A stretch of DNA of 64,000 nt from Roseibacillus sp. (GCA_029242545.1 JAQWTV010000066.1:1-64000); one strand, 5' to 3'. Positions 8,769-17,533 are shown, numbered from the stretch's first letter. The notes: a model not told the origin generated them from the letters alone. Made by a program: numbers and translations.

Positions 8769-10078
8769 GCTCAAAGGCTAAAAAGAAAGGTGAGAAGGTT
8801 CTCCTCATGCCCGGTTCTGAGGGATGGGAGGTCTGGACTGCAGAAGTGGGCGGGACTGGATTCAGCCTTCACGAGCGCTCCGAAGAGATTCGGGTGCTCG
8901 ATGTAATTGGAGTTCCGGCAGGGAATCTGACGATGGCATTTCCAGTTCGCGATGTCTCCGCATTGCCATTTCGGGCTTCCACTACTGATGATGCATTGCT
9001 CAGCGATCTCGCGGAAACTCATCTTGAAAGAATGGGAGCACGCCCTGGTCTCGACGCAGGAGTCCTCAGCGATGTGTTTAAGGTCGCCACGCGGGGAGAA
9101 GAAACTCTTGCTGTTCCGGTCGTCCTTGCTCCTCCCTTCGAGGGAGACCTGCCCCGCCGGGCGCCACAGAATTTCGATATCTCATCCCGTTGTCTGCCCA
9201 TGCCGTCTACTGGGTTGGTGGTTTGGAAGGAGCTGGGACGGTGGGTCTTTGCGCTTTCTGTGGAGGGCCAGCCTCTTGAGTATGAAGCCTTGGCAATCAA
9301 TCAGCTGAGTGAAGATGCGGGCCGGGAAATTCGTCTCGCGATGATGCAGATGGAGTTACAGGGCCTGATAGGAACCCTACCCCGGAATTGTATCGTCTGG
9401 GTAGGAGAGGGAGAACCCTCGCCGACAGCTGATGAGCTTCAATCCCTCGGTGAAGGTGTGGGCCTGCAAGGTCCCGCAAGCGTGGAGTCCAAACCCGCTC
9501 CAGAGCTACCAAGTCGGTCCAGTCAGTTGCTTCCTGCCGATGTCCGTGCGGATCGGGTCGCGAAGCGTAAAAAGCAGCAGGTCCTGCTGGGTTCAGGAAT
9601 TGCGGCGCTGGTGTATATCATTTTGATTGGGTTCTCTTTCGTGAGCTTATCGAGAGAAAAGGCGGCGGCTCAGAAGGCGGAGAACAACTACGCTCCATAT
9701 GCTAACGTCTTTGAGAGAGGGGAGCGTCATCTCAGGAAGTGGCAGGAGCTGAGTCCGGTGCTTGAGCAGGAGTATAGCACTGTGGAATTGCTCTACCACT
9801 GTATCCGAGCACGGCGGGGAGAGGAGGGAGTGCGTCTGGATCGGGCTGACATTACTAATCAGGTAACCGTTGATGGTGATGGGCAACTCCAGCGGATTCT
9901 GGATATTCGCCTTCAGGGGAAAACCGATGAGCTGGGTCAGGCAAACGCGTTCGATGAGGCCTTGCAGGGAGCCAGAGGGTTGATTGAGTTTCAGTGGAAC
10001 ATGCCTTCTGCGCAACAGAAGGGTGATAAATGGGCCTTCCAGTGGGGGGCCGCGGTGTCAAATTCTGAAGGGCTGTAG
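8765..10078 (+). CDS. gspL: GspL-like inner-membrane assembly protein
   Basis: Bitopic protein of 437 residues. An N-terminal soluble region of about 270 residues resembles the actin-like cytoplasmic part of GspL/PilM. A single membrane helix follows (VLLGSGIAALVYIILIGFSF, near 275-295), then a periplasmic part of about 140 residues. This layout and the place between K-like and M-like genes support GspL, which links the secretion ATPase to the pseudopilus. Sequence similarity to characterised GspL is weak by eye. It overlaps gspK by ATGA, and a two-base gap separates it from the M-like gene. Confidence 0.65.
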   Translation: MSSKAKKKGEKVLLMPGSEGWEVWTAEVGGTGFSLHERSEEIRVLDVIGVPAGNLTMAFPVRDVSALPFRASTTDDALLSDLAETHLERMGARPGLDAGVLSDVFKVATRGEETLAVPVVLAPPFEGDLPRRAPQNFDISSRCLPMPSTGLVVWKELGRWVFALSVEGQPLEYEALAINQLSEDAGREIRLAMMQMELQGLIGTLPRNCIVWVGEGEPSPTADELQSLGEGVGLQGPASVESKPAPELPSRSSQLLPADVRADRVAKRKKQQVLLGSGIAALVYIILIGFSFVSLSREKAAAQKAENNYAPYANVFERGERHLRKWQELSPVLEQEYSTVELLYHCIRARRGEEGVRLDRADITNQVTVDGDGQLQRILDIRLQGKTDELGQANAFDEALQGARGLIEFQWNMPSAQQKGDKWAFQWGAAVSNSEGL

Positions 10079-10080
10079 TA

Positions 10081-10653
10081 ATGAATGAACGGGAGAAAAA
10101 ACTGTTGATCGTGGTAGCTGTCCTCGTGTTTGGGCTCATCAATGTGGGTGCCTATAAGCTGTATTATTTGCCGCAGAAAGAAGAGGCGGAGAAGAGCAAG
10201 GAGGAGTTCACGAGCAATAGGCAGACTGCACTTGAAATGCTAAAGATTCAGGACTCTCAGCGAGCAGAGATGGATTGGCTCGAGCGCAGTGAGCAGAAGG
10301 TGATTAAGAGCTCACAGCAGGCCCTTACCGACCTGGAGGGATTGGCAAACCGGGAGGCACAACGCAGGGGGCTCACAGTGAAGAGGGTAAAGCCTCTGCC
10401 GGCGCTGGAGGATCCCCAATTGGAATTCCATCGGGCCCGGGTCGAGATCGAGGTGAGTGGGAGGGAGCAGGTCCTGTTCCAGTGGATCGATCGATTGAAT
10501 GCTCCTTCCGACCTGCGTGCCGCTACGACCCTTAGTATCAACCCAAAAAAGGACGATGATACCCAGGTAGACTGCCGTGTTACTCTCGAGCAATGGTTCC
10601 TCCCGAAGGAAAAGTGGGAGAGCCAGAATGGTAGCGAAGAAGGTTCAACCTAA
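10081..10653 (+). CDS. gspM: GspM-like inner-membrane protein
   Basis: Small bitopic protein: short basic N-terminus (MNEREKKLL), one helix (IVVAVLVFGLINVGAYKLYYL), a charged coiled-coil stretch to about residue 90, and a compact C-terminal domain (HRARVEIEVSGREQVLFQWI) that fits the ferredoxin-like fold of GspM/PilO. GspM pairs with GspL. Position two bases after the L-like gene supports this. Confidence 0.65.
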   Translation: MNEREKKLLIVVAVLVFGLINVGAYKLYYLPQKEEAEKSKEEFTSNRQTALEMLKIQDSQRAEMDWLERSEQKVIKSSQQALTDLEGLANREAQRRGLTVKRVKPLPALEDPQLEFHRARVEIEVSGREQVLFQWIDRLNAPSDLRAATTLSINPKKDDDTQVDCRVTLEQWFLPKEKWESQNGSEEGST

Positions 10654-10664
10654 AGATTTAAACC

Positions 10665-11249
10665 ATGATTAATCTCCCAAGACCACGACTGGTCCTCTTC
10701 CTTGCGGCGGGGCTGCTCCTTTCCCTGCCCCTTGAGGCTCAGGTTCCTAAAAAGCAGCCTCTTGGGCGCTACAGCGAACTCTGGACGAAGTCGGCTTTCA
10801 CGATACCCCCGCTCAAGGAAGTAGTAGAGGTTGAAGAAAAAAACCCTCTGGAAGAATACACTCTCGCGGGGGCATGCGAAGTAGAGGGAGGCTGGTTTGT
10901 GGTCTTGATCAATAAGAAGGAGCGAGACAAGCGGATCCGGTTGCATCCAGATGAGGAGAACGAAGAAGGATTCGAGGTCGTAAAGGTGGACCGTGGATTG
11001 TCCTACATGGATACGCGGGTCGAGATTAAGAGCCGGAGCGGGAAGATTGGAGCGGTAGAGTATGACGAGAAGTTTATAGTACTCAAAAAGGCAACTCCAA
11101 AGGCTCCAGCGGGCAAGAAGCCCTCAGTCAAACCCAGTCAGCGGCCATCCACTCCTCAGCGGACCGCAACCCCTTCCAAACGTCCGACCAGTCCCTCCTC
11201 AGGAGGGAATCCGCGTGTTCGACGCATCCCAAGTCCTCCCAGTCGTTAG
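10665..11249 (+). CDS. Secreted protein with basic Pro/Ser/Thr tail; possible GspC-like role
   Basis: A protein of 194 residues with a clear signal peptide (LVLFLAAGLLLSLPLEAQ). Residues about 60-135 form a beta-rich segment beginning YTLAGACEVEGGWFVVLI and later GFEVVKVDRGL, reminiscent of the HR domain of GspC (strand, glycine turn, then a bounded loop). The final 55 residues are a basic Pro/Ser/Thr/Arg tail with no predicted fold. It lies between gspM-like and the secretin, where a periplasmic linker to the secretin would be useful. GspC normally has a membrane anchor rather than a cleavable signal, so the role is an inference and it may be a lineage-specific protein. Confidence 0.45.
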   Translation: MINLPRPRLVLFLAAGLLLSLPLEAQVPKKQPLGRYSELWTKSAFTIPPLKEVVEVEEKNPLEEYTLAGACEVEGGWFVVLINKKERDKRIRLHPDEENEEGFEVVKVDRGLSYMDTRVEIKSRSGKIGAVEYDEKFIVLKKATPKAPAGKKPSVKPSQRPSTPQRTATPSKRPTSPSSGGNPRVRRIPSPPSR

Positions 11250-11278
11250 AGGACAGATAGTTTTTACCCAGCATCATA

Positions 11279-13843
11279 ATGAGATTAATAATTGCATTCT
11301 CCCTCCTGTTCGCCCTGGTGCCGCCATTGGTGGCGCAGGAAAATGATCCTCCGGCACCCCAGAATCCTCCTGCGCCTCCAGCTCCGGCAGCTGAGCCACC
11401 AGTGGCTCCTCCTGCCCCGGTTGCTCCGGTTGAGAATCCAGCCGCTCCCGTAGAAAACCCGGTTGTTCCTCCTGCTCCGGTTCCCGCTCCCGCGTTGCCA
11501 GGCCTGGTTCCTCCCGCTCCGGGTGAGAACCCGATCAATCCGGACCCTCAGGACCCTGTGCCCGGAGAGGCCAAAGCGGCCATCTCAAATGCACCAGATC
11601 CAAACCAGCCTGCTCAGCTTAATGCAGCCAACCTGAACGGTCAGGATATTGCAGATCTATATTTCACATACACGGGCAAGAAGGTTCTGGTCAGCCAGGA
11701 AGCATCGGCAGCGGAGGTGTCCTTTATTGTGCCCGGGCAGATGACCTACGCTGAGGCTGCGATGGTGATCGAGAAGAGGCTTGTAATGGAAGGGCTTGAG
11801 ATCGTTCCTGATGATGATGATCCAAGCTTCGTAAAGCTTGTGCTCTCTAACTCGCAGACCAGTGGTCCCAAACCCCTTGGCCCTCCTGTCGGTGACGACA
11901 TTGATCAACTGGAAGGAAAAGTATCTGCTGATGGTTTCGTTACCTACGTGATGGCTCTGACGTATCTCAAGCCCGATGACGCGCTTCGGGCGTTCCAGTC
12001 GGTTGTTCAGCAGTTTGGGTCGGCGGGAACCGTCGCGGCTATTCCGAATGCCGGATCTGTTGTGATCTCCGGTAACCTCCCGCTCGTTCGAATGCTGGTG
12101 GAATTGAAGGACCGGATTGATGTCCCCTCGGCGCAGGTGGGAACAAAATTCGTGGAAGTGACCTTTGCTGATGTGGAGGATCTTGCTGCAAGGTTGAATG
12201 AGATTTTCAATAGCCAGCGCCAGAACAATAGTACTACCGCAGGGGTTCGAAGAACTACGAACACCGCAGCGAATCCAGCTGCGCCGCCAGCACCAAATGC
12301 CGCAGCTGCGGCAGCAGCGGCTGCCAGAGCTAATACCCCGGGAGCATCCTCCTCAGCCGGGGAAGACACCCCCATCAACATCATTGCTCAGCCAAGAACC
12401 AGTCGTATCTTCCTGATGGGGAGACCGGTGGATATCCTCTTCGTGGAGGGCTTGATCGCTGACTTTGATGCCCCCAGCTCAAAGCGGAATTTCCTGCGTA
12501 AGAAGCTCCGTTATCTACCTGTCACGGAGTTTATTCCAGTGGCTGCTGATGCGCTTGAGCGGACCTTGGAAAGCGCGGTTGGAGGCGCGGGAGGAAGCTC
12601 TCGTAGCTCTGCCAGCACAACTGGTCGGAACAGTGGAGCAAGCAGTCGTCGGACCACCGGGACCAATGCCACGGGCCGCTCCAACGCTGGGACTGGAGGA
12701 ACCGGGGGAGGTTCGCGTGCTCAACTCGCTCAACAGGATATTCAGACTGCTCCGGAATCAATTCTCATCGGCAAGACTTTGCTGGTTGGAGATAACATTT
12801 CTAACAGCATCGTGGTGAATGGTCCTCCGCACCATATCGAGATCGTGCAGAGTCTCGTCGATGAGCTGGATCAGCCATCAGAGCAGGTAGCAATCACGGC
12901 CGTCTTCGCGCGCTATGACCTTGGTAAAGATCGCAGCTTTGGAGTCGACCTTGGCCGGCTACTGACCGGCGACAGTGATTTCAGAGGCGCTTTACAGAAT
13001 AGAAATGGGGTTCCCTCTGTGATTGACCCGAATACCCTTCTCGACTTCAACTCGCTTCTTGGTGCTCCGGGGGCCGCCGCAGGAGGGCTCTCAGCTTATG
13101 CTGTGATCGGAGACAACTTCGGGGTTTTTGTGAATGCACTAGAGAGCAACAGGAACTTCACGGCGATCTCACGGCCAACCATTTTCACTACGAACAATGG
13201 GGTGGCCAGGATCAGTTCTGGTTCACGGATTGCGGTTCCAACCAGTACATTCCAAGGCGGAACCCAGACCGGATTTTCGACGAACGTGGAGTTCCGCGAT
13301 ATTGTTCTTGAGCTAGAAGTTCGGCCGTTGGTGAACTCCCCAGATGAGGTAACCCTCGAGATTTCTCTCGTCAGGGACAACATCGGGGAAAATCGGGCGA
13401 TCCAGGGATTTGGAGAGGTTCCGGATATTGATACGGATGAAATTTCCACGAGAGTCACGGTGCCCAATCGCTCTACCATCGTTCTTGGAGGACTCATTAC
13501 TGAGTCGGATACCCGAAGCGGATCAGGAGTTCCTTTCCTCAGTTCAATCCCGATCCTGAATAAGCTTCTGGGAGTGAGCAGTAAGGATATTCTCCGAGAA
13601 GAGCTCGTGATTCTAATCCACCCGTCAATTCTCACCGATCCGTCCGAGGTTGCTGCGTATCAGAAGGCTTTTGATTCTGATAGCAGGGTTTCCCCACGGG
13701 CCCGTGCCTCGGTTCAGAAGGGAGTTCTGCCGCCTCGGGGCGCACTGGCGCCTGACGAAGAGGCTGAGCAAAAGAAGGTTGCCCCGGGCTCCATGATGAC
13801 ATCCCCTGTGCATCGGGCCATGCGCAAGAAAAGTGGACGCTAG
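11279..13843 (+). CDS. gspD: Secretin, GspD-like outer-membrane channel
   Basis: Outer-membrane channel of the type II-like secretion system. Order: signal peptide (LIIAFSLLFALVPPLVAQ); a Pro/Ala-rich region to about residue 85; an N0-like domain with LNGQDIADLYFTYTGKKVLV; N1/N2-like ring domains; and the secretin domain, with the signature VPNRSTIVLGGLI followed by SGVPFLSSIPILNKLLG. Two low-complexity inserts break the N domains: an Ala/Pro/Thr stretch near 315-358 and a Gly/Ser/Thr/Arg stretch near 430-480. Total 854 residues, longer than most GspD because of these. No lipobox is seen. It closes the operon; a short hairpin overlaps its stop. Confidence 0.88.
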   Translation: MRLIIAFSLLFALVPPLVAQENDPPAPQNPPAPPAPAAEPPVAPPAPVAPVENPAAPVENPVVPPAPVPAPALPGLVPPAPGENPINPDPQDPVPGEAKAAISNAPDPNQPAQLNAANLNGQDIADLYFTYTGKKVLVSQEASAAEVSFIVPGQMTYAEAAMVIEKRLVMEGLEIVPDDDDPSFVKLVLSNSQTSGPKPLGPPVGDDIDQLEGKVSADGFVTYVMALTYLKPDDALRAFQSVVQQFGSAGTVAAIPNAGSVVISGNLPLVRMLVELKDRIDVPSAQVGTKFVEVTFADVEDLAARLNEIFNSQRQNNSTTAGVRRTTNTAANPAAPPAPNAAAAAAAAARANTPGASSSAGEDTPINIIAQPRTSRIFLMGRPVDILFVEGLIADFDAPSSKRNFLRKKLRYLPVTEFIPVAADALERTLESAVGGAGGSSRSSASTTGRNSGASSRRTTGTNATGRSNAGTGGTGGGSRAQLAQQDIQTAPESILIGKTLLVGDNISNSIVVNGPPHHIEIVQSLVDELDQPSEQVAITAVFARYDLGKDRSFGVDLGRLLTGDSDFRGALQNRNGVPSVIDPNTLLDFNSLLGAPGAAAGGLSAYAVIGDNFGVFVNALESNRNFTAISRPTIFTTNNGVARISSGSRIAVPTSTFQGGTQTGFSTNVEFRDIVLELEVRPLVNSPDEVTLEISLVRDNIGENRAIQGFGEVPDIDTDEISTRVTVPNRSTIVLGGLITESDTRSGSGVPFLSSIPILNKLLGVSSKDILREELVILIHPSILTDPSEVAAYQKAFDSDSRVSPRARASVQKGVLPPRGALAPDEEAEQKKVAPGSMMTSPVHRAMRKKSGR

Positions 13844-13855
13844 GGCAGGCCCTAG
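13840..13855 (+). terminator. Short inverted repeat over the secretin stop codon
   Basis: CTAGGG-cagg-CCCTAG is a perfect six-base stem with a four-base loop containing the TAG stop. No T-run follows, so transcription may stop poorly here. The remaining bases to 13964 hold no gene. Confidence 0.25.
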
Positions 13856-13964
13856 ATAGTTGTGTTTAGCCCTTTGTGGATGGTTATTCCGCCATCTCGC
13901 AGGAGGCGCTTGCCATGAGGGCCCGGAATCGCTTCATTAGCGCCCCCAGCAAAATCCCACTTCC

Positions 13965-15362
13965 ATGGCCGACCAACCCTCCCAAGAATCGAGTCCTGTT
14001 GAAATTTCAGTAGCGGACCTTCCCAAGAACCTTGGAGACCTTGTGCTCAAGGCAGATGCAGCTATCGAGCAAAATAATTTGGGCTATGCCGTGAAGCTCC
14101 TTTTGTCCGTCCTGAAGGCGGAGCCAGGTTTTGTCGACGGTCGGAAAAAGCTTCGTGCGGCGGAGATGAAGATCGCGGGGCCTCCCAAGAAAAAGGGTCT
14201 TTTCGGTGGGGGTGGAGCCGGGAAGTTGAAGGGGAGGGCCAAGAAGGATCCCGCGGGTGTGATAGATGACATCGAGAAGGAGTTGGAGAAGGATCCCTAC
14301 AATGCAGGTCTGAACGAATTGCTTCATGATGTCTCCTTTAGCCTAAACATGCTGGATACCGCGGCCTTCGCACTCGAGACAATCCGGCGCGCAACTCCGG
14401 ACAATACGAAACTCCTGCATAAACTTGCGACGTTCTATGAGGCGCGGAACATGCCCGAGGAGGCTGCCGCAGTTTACAAGGATATTGTTAAGGCCGATCC
14501 AACTGACACGGATGCGGTCAAGGGTGAAAAAGATATGACAGCGCGGGCCTCGATGGCGCGTAGTCAGGATGCTTCGGGCGCCCTGGTGAAGAAGGATGAC
14601 AAGGAAACGCTGGCCCTCGAGAAGGCTTCCCGGGCAGCGATGACTCAGGATCAACTTGAGGAAAAGCGCGATCAGCTGGTCCAACAATACAATGAGGACG
14701 TTAACAATTTCGAAGTGGTCAAGCAGCTAGCCGCCATCTACGAGCAGTCGGAGGATTGGGCCATGGCTCAGCAGATGTATGAGTGGGCTCATACGCTTTC
14801 AGCGGGGGATGCGGCCCTTAAAATGAAGTCCAATAACATGAAGGACCGGGCAGGGGAGGAAGAGATTCGAGTATTGGAATCCCGTGTTGAGGAAAATCCC
14901 GATGATGAAGAGGCTCAGGCGGCCCTTGAGGACTATCAGCAGACCCGGGCAGTTGCGCAGGTGGATGAGCGTCGGAAGCGGGTGGAGCAGAATCCAACGG
15001 ATCCGCAATTACGCTATGATCTGGGTCAGGCCCTCTATCATGCAGGCGAATACAGTGAGGCGATTCCCCATCTCCAGCAAGCGACCCGAAACCCTCATAT
15101 TCGAACCAGAGTGCTTTTGCTCCTTGGGCGGACGTTTGACGCCAAAGGAATGAGCGATATGGCAATCAAGCAGCTGACGGATGCTAATTCAGAGCTCACC
15201 GTGATGGATAAGACCAAGAAGGAGGTTCTCTACGAACTCGGCTTGATCCACGATAAGGTGTCCAGCAAGGACGATGCGCTCAATTGTTTCAAGCAGATCT
15301 ACGAGGTGGACTACGGCTACCGGGATGTTGCCCATCGAGTGGAGTCCTCATACTCCGGCTAG
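13965..15362 (+). CDS. TPR-repeat protein
   Basis: A 465-residue protein with no signal peptide or membrane helix, so probably cytoplasmic. After a short N-terminal helix pair there is a basic Gly-rich linker (residues about 70-90, KKKGLFGGGG), then several TPR-type helix pairs, e.g. KLATFYEARNMPEEAAAVY and LGQALYHAGEYSEAIPHL. It would act as a scaffold. It follows the secretin by 121 bases and may be cotranscribed with the secretion operon, though an independent promoter is equally possible. Specific partners cannot be read from the sequence. Confidence 0.75.
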   Translation: MADQPSQESSPVEISVADLPKNLGDLVLKADAAIEQNNLGYAVKLLLSVLKAEPGFVDGRKKLRAAEMKIAGPPKKKGLFGGGGAGKLKGRAKKDPAGVIDDIEKELEKDPYNAGLNELLHDVSFSLNMLDTAAFALETIRRATPDNTKLLHKLATFYEARNMPEEAAAVYKDIVKADPTDTDAVKGEKDMTARASMARSQDASGALVKKDDKETLALEKASRAAMTQDQLEEKRDQLVQQYNEDVNNFEVVKQLAAIYEQSEDWAMAQQMYEWAHTLSAGDAALKMKSNNMKDRAGEEEIRVLESRVEENPDDEEAQAALEDYQQTRAVAQVDERRKRVEQNPTDPQLRYDLGQALYHAGEYSEAIPHLQQATRNPHIRTRVLLLLGRTFDAKGMSDMAIKQLTDANSELTVMDKTKKEVLYELGLIHDKVSSKDDALNCFKQIYEVDYGYRDVAHRVESSYSG

Positions 15363-15387
15363 CTGCAAGCTGACCCGCAGTAAGCCT

Positions 15388-16002
15388 TTAGAATTTATCC
15401 AAGGCATCCACGCAAAAGCGTGACCATGACTCAAGCAGGTCGTAGAGTGGCCCCTGAAGCTCTTCGGTGCTCTTAAATTGGAGGTCGCAGAGGGCATCTT
15501 CACGAGCCTGAGCCTCCATGCTTTCGAGCTCGAAAAGGTGGACAACTCCGAGATGCACACGACCTACGGGGTTGCTGTCGTCATTTAGAAGAGCGACAAT
15601 CCTTTGCTGAGGACGAGCGGGGAGAGCGATCTCTTCATCGATTTCTCGTGCCACCCCAGCGATGTAGGTGGCATGACCCAAGGGGTCGCTCCTCTCGTCG
15701 ACTGGATTGATGTGTCCCCCAATCCCGAGTGATCCCTGAGCATGGAGTCTGCTCTCTCCGCCAGATTTTCCACGGACATAATGGAGGTAATGATTCCCGA
15801 ACCGGAAGATGGAGTATGGGATAATCTGTTTGAAGCCGGGGTCATCCTCCGCGGCTTCTCGATCCATAAAGAAGTTGTTAGACGGGTCCAGAAGGGTGGG
15901 GATATAGTGATCCGTTTCAGTGGTCAGGCCTTGAAAGGCTCCCAGATCATCTAAAAGGCTACGCGGAACAACCAAGATCTCCTCTCCATCATATTTGGAC
16001 AT
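15388..16002 (-). CDS. NUDIX-family phosphoesterase (COG4112-like)
   Basis: About 204 residues. The Nudix helix is recognisable though spaced unusually: SLGIGGHINPVD, then GVAREIDEEIAL, giving the REx2EE core. The N-terminal segment LLDPSNNFFMDREAAEDD and the stretch FKQIIPYSIFR fit a conserved family of predicted phosphoesterases. Substrate unknown; the family would hydrolyse a nucleoside diphosphate-linked compound. I start at ATG 16002; the track begins two codons earlier at TTG. It converges with the TPR gene 25 bases away and follows the DUF5069 gene on the same strand. Confidence 0.72.
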   Translation of the reverse strand: MSKYDGEEILVVPRSLLDDLGAFQGLTTETDHYIPTLLDPSNNFFMDREAAEDDPGFKQIIPYSIFRFGNHYLHYVRGKSGGESRLHAQGSLGIGGHINPVDERSDPLGHATYIAGVAREIDEEIALPARPQQRIVALLNDDSNPVGRVHLGVVHLFELESMEAQAREDALCDLQFKSTEELQGPLYDLLESWSRFCVDALDKF

Positions 16003-16096
16003 GCCCAACTCTGGGTCTGAACAGTGGTGATTCGAACTGCTAAATCAAAACCTGAATGGGAACAGATGTTAAAAACTCTCGGTTCTTCCAAGGCTC

Positions 16097-16621
16097 CTAC
16101 TGTGGTGTTGTTGTGGATGTGGAGGTAATCAGCTCGAGGATCTTCTCATCATTCTCACCAGCAGCCCACACGTGACGAAGAAAGTCAGCAGGGTGAATGC
16201 TTTTTTTACGAAGGAAGGCGCGGTCTCCGCCACAGCAATACATAATATCGGGATCAAGTTCGCCGCGGAGTTTTGCGCGAGCTTTAGTTATGATCCGGGG
16301 AAGGTAGGCGATTTCTCCCAGGGTATCTCCGAAAGTCGGCAGAGCTTCTCTTGTGATTTCTTTGTCACTGAGTTTGCCATTCTGAACGACTTGCAGGTAA
16401 TCACGGCGAACCGCGGCAATTAAAAGAGCCGTGGTGGCTGCAGGAGCGTTTTCATCCACATGGTCTTCAATAAAGTCGAATAGTTCCCGTGGCTTGCAGC
16501 CAATACCTTTGAGAAATTTCAGATCTTCTGCGCTGTAGTATCCTTCGAAGTCGCTATTGCCGGCCCGGTAGAGCTCGACACAGCGATTAAAAAGGAGAGT
16601 GAATGTTTCATTCCAAGTCAT
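16097..16621 (-). CDS. DUF5069 family protein
   Basis: A 174-residue soluble protein. The segment LPRIITKARAKLRGELDPD followed by YCCGGDRAFL is the hallmark of DUF5069 proteins, a family of unknown function frequent in Verrucomicrobiota. No signal peptide or catalytic motif is evident. The upstream strand carries a TTGACA at 16656-16661 (as TGTCAA on the + strand), close enough to the ATG that a leaderless transcript is possible, but no convincing -10 box is visible. It is followed by the NUDIX gene after 94 bases. Confidence 0.75.
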   Translation of the reverse strand: MTWNETFTLLFNRCVELYRAGNSDFEGYYSAEDLKFLKGIGCKPRELFDFIEDHVDENAPAATTALLIAAVRRDYLQVVQNGKLSDKEITREALPTFGDTLGEIAYLPRIITKARAKLRGELDPDIMYCCGGDRAFLRKKSIHPADFLRHVWAAGENDEKILELITSTSTTTPQ

Positions 16622-17033
16622 GTTTCCCGCTTAGTTGAGGTCTCAAATCCCAATCTGTCAACCATGGTGGCTCGAGGATACGCAGGATGATGGCGTAAGG
16701 ATTATTTTGAGGGGAGCCAGTAAATTTATTGATGGATACGGGTGCAGGTCACGCGGCCCCACCTGTAAGCGAATCAGGGCGTCTTCTTGCCTGTCCTCAC
16801 TGATAAAAGTTTAAGAGGTTCGGGAAGCCGCCGAAGAGTTCGTCGTTCGTCATCAGCGAAATATTGAAGGCGAGATCCCTGATGCTGTCATCGGCTTTCA
16901 GGATATGTGCGTTCTCCGGTTGGCACTAGCGATGATCTCAAGGATTGTCTCCAGAGAATATTCTATGCAGCGTCATGCAATGTGTCGGGAGAGCCTCTGC
17001 CGCAGGGAAGATGCCTGAACGAGCTGAACCAAC
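16622..17033. other. 412-base gap between the DUF5069 gene and mntR
   Basis: No intact gene is visible. It should carry the promoter of the DUF5069 gene at its left end. The right half contains the coding remnant listed separately (16797-16972). No repeat, RNA gene or strong terminator was found. Confidence 0.6.
16797..16972 (-). pseudogene. Possible decayed gene 3' end, frameshifted
   Basis: On the minus strand two adjacent frames read like one protein: first IEYSLETILEIIASANRRTH, then, after what looks like a two-base AT duplication, HILKADDSIRDLAF continuing to DELFGGFPNLLNFYQ and a TGA at 16797-16799. Both pieces have protein-like composition, unlike the third frame. No start codon or full-length frame exists. 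I do not recognise the family. Confidence 0.3.
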
Positions 17034-17429
17034 CTATTCGTTCAGTCTCTTGAGGGCTTGTCGCCGGAACTCGGGAGTCTCACGCAGGGTCTCTGTAACG
17101 GCCCGTAGCGCGCTAAGGGTTGCTCTGGAAACATGATGCTCCATTCCCTCCACGTCCTTGTAGATCGTGTCTTCGTCGATGCCGAAAATCCTGAGAAATT
17201 CGGTCAGGAGCTCGTGACGGTCAATGATTGCTTTTGCGATCTGCTCTCCCTCTGGGGTCAGGACCGTGCCGCGGTACTTCTCGTGCTTTACGAGCCCCTC
17301 GGAGTCCAGTCGCTGGAGCATCTTGGTGACGCTGGCCTGGGAAATGCTCAGGCGCTGGGAAATGTCAACCGGTCTGGCATAGCCCTTCTCTTCTATGAGG
17401 TGCAGGATTTGTTCCAGGTAGTCGTCCAT
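17034..17429 (-). CDS. mntR: MntR, manganese-responsive DtxR-family regulator
   Basis: Winged-helix repressor that binds DNA when loaded with manganese. It lines up closely with Bacillus MntR: MDDYLEQILHLIEEKGYARP at the start, ASVTKMLQRLD as recognition helix, KYRGTVLTPEG as wing, then RHELLTEFLRIFGIDED and VEGMEHHVSRA. The metal ligands (Asp and Glu of the first helix, His of RHELL, Glu/Glu/His of VEGMEHH) are all present. I start at ATG 17429; the track extends to a TTG at 17471 with 14 extra residues not found in the family. No manganese transporter gene is adjacent, so its targets lie outside the window. Confidence 0.88.
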   Translation of the reverse strand: MDDYLEQILHLIEEKGYARPVDISQRLSISQASVTKMLQRLDSEGLVKHEKYRGTVLTPEGEQIAKAIIDRHELLTEFLRIFGIDEDTIYKDVEGMEHHVSRATLSALRAVTETLRETPEFRRQALKRLNE

Positions 17430-17533
17430 TGCGACGCTACCACTGGTTCTGGAGGCATGAGAACCCACCAAGGGAGGGTAGCTGGCTATTTCTGTTCACG
17501 CACGGAATTTCCCACAATTCTTGGAACTGGCCT

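Noticed and set aside
11128-11538. Gly/Ala-rich 136-codon minus-strand ORF
   Set aside because: It is the antisense of the Pro/Ala-rich secretin start; repetitive by composition only.
13844-13964. Small gene between the secretin and the TPR gene
   Set aside because: No ORF of reasonable length or protein-like composition.
17430-17533. MntR box near mntR
   Set aside because: No TTTGCC-type dyad found in this short gap.
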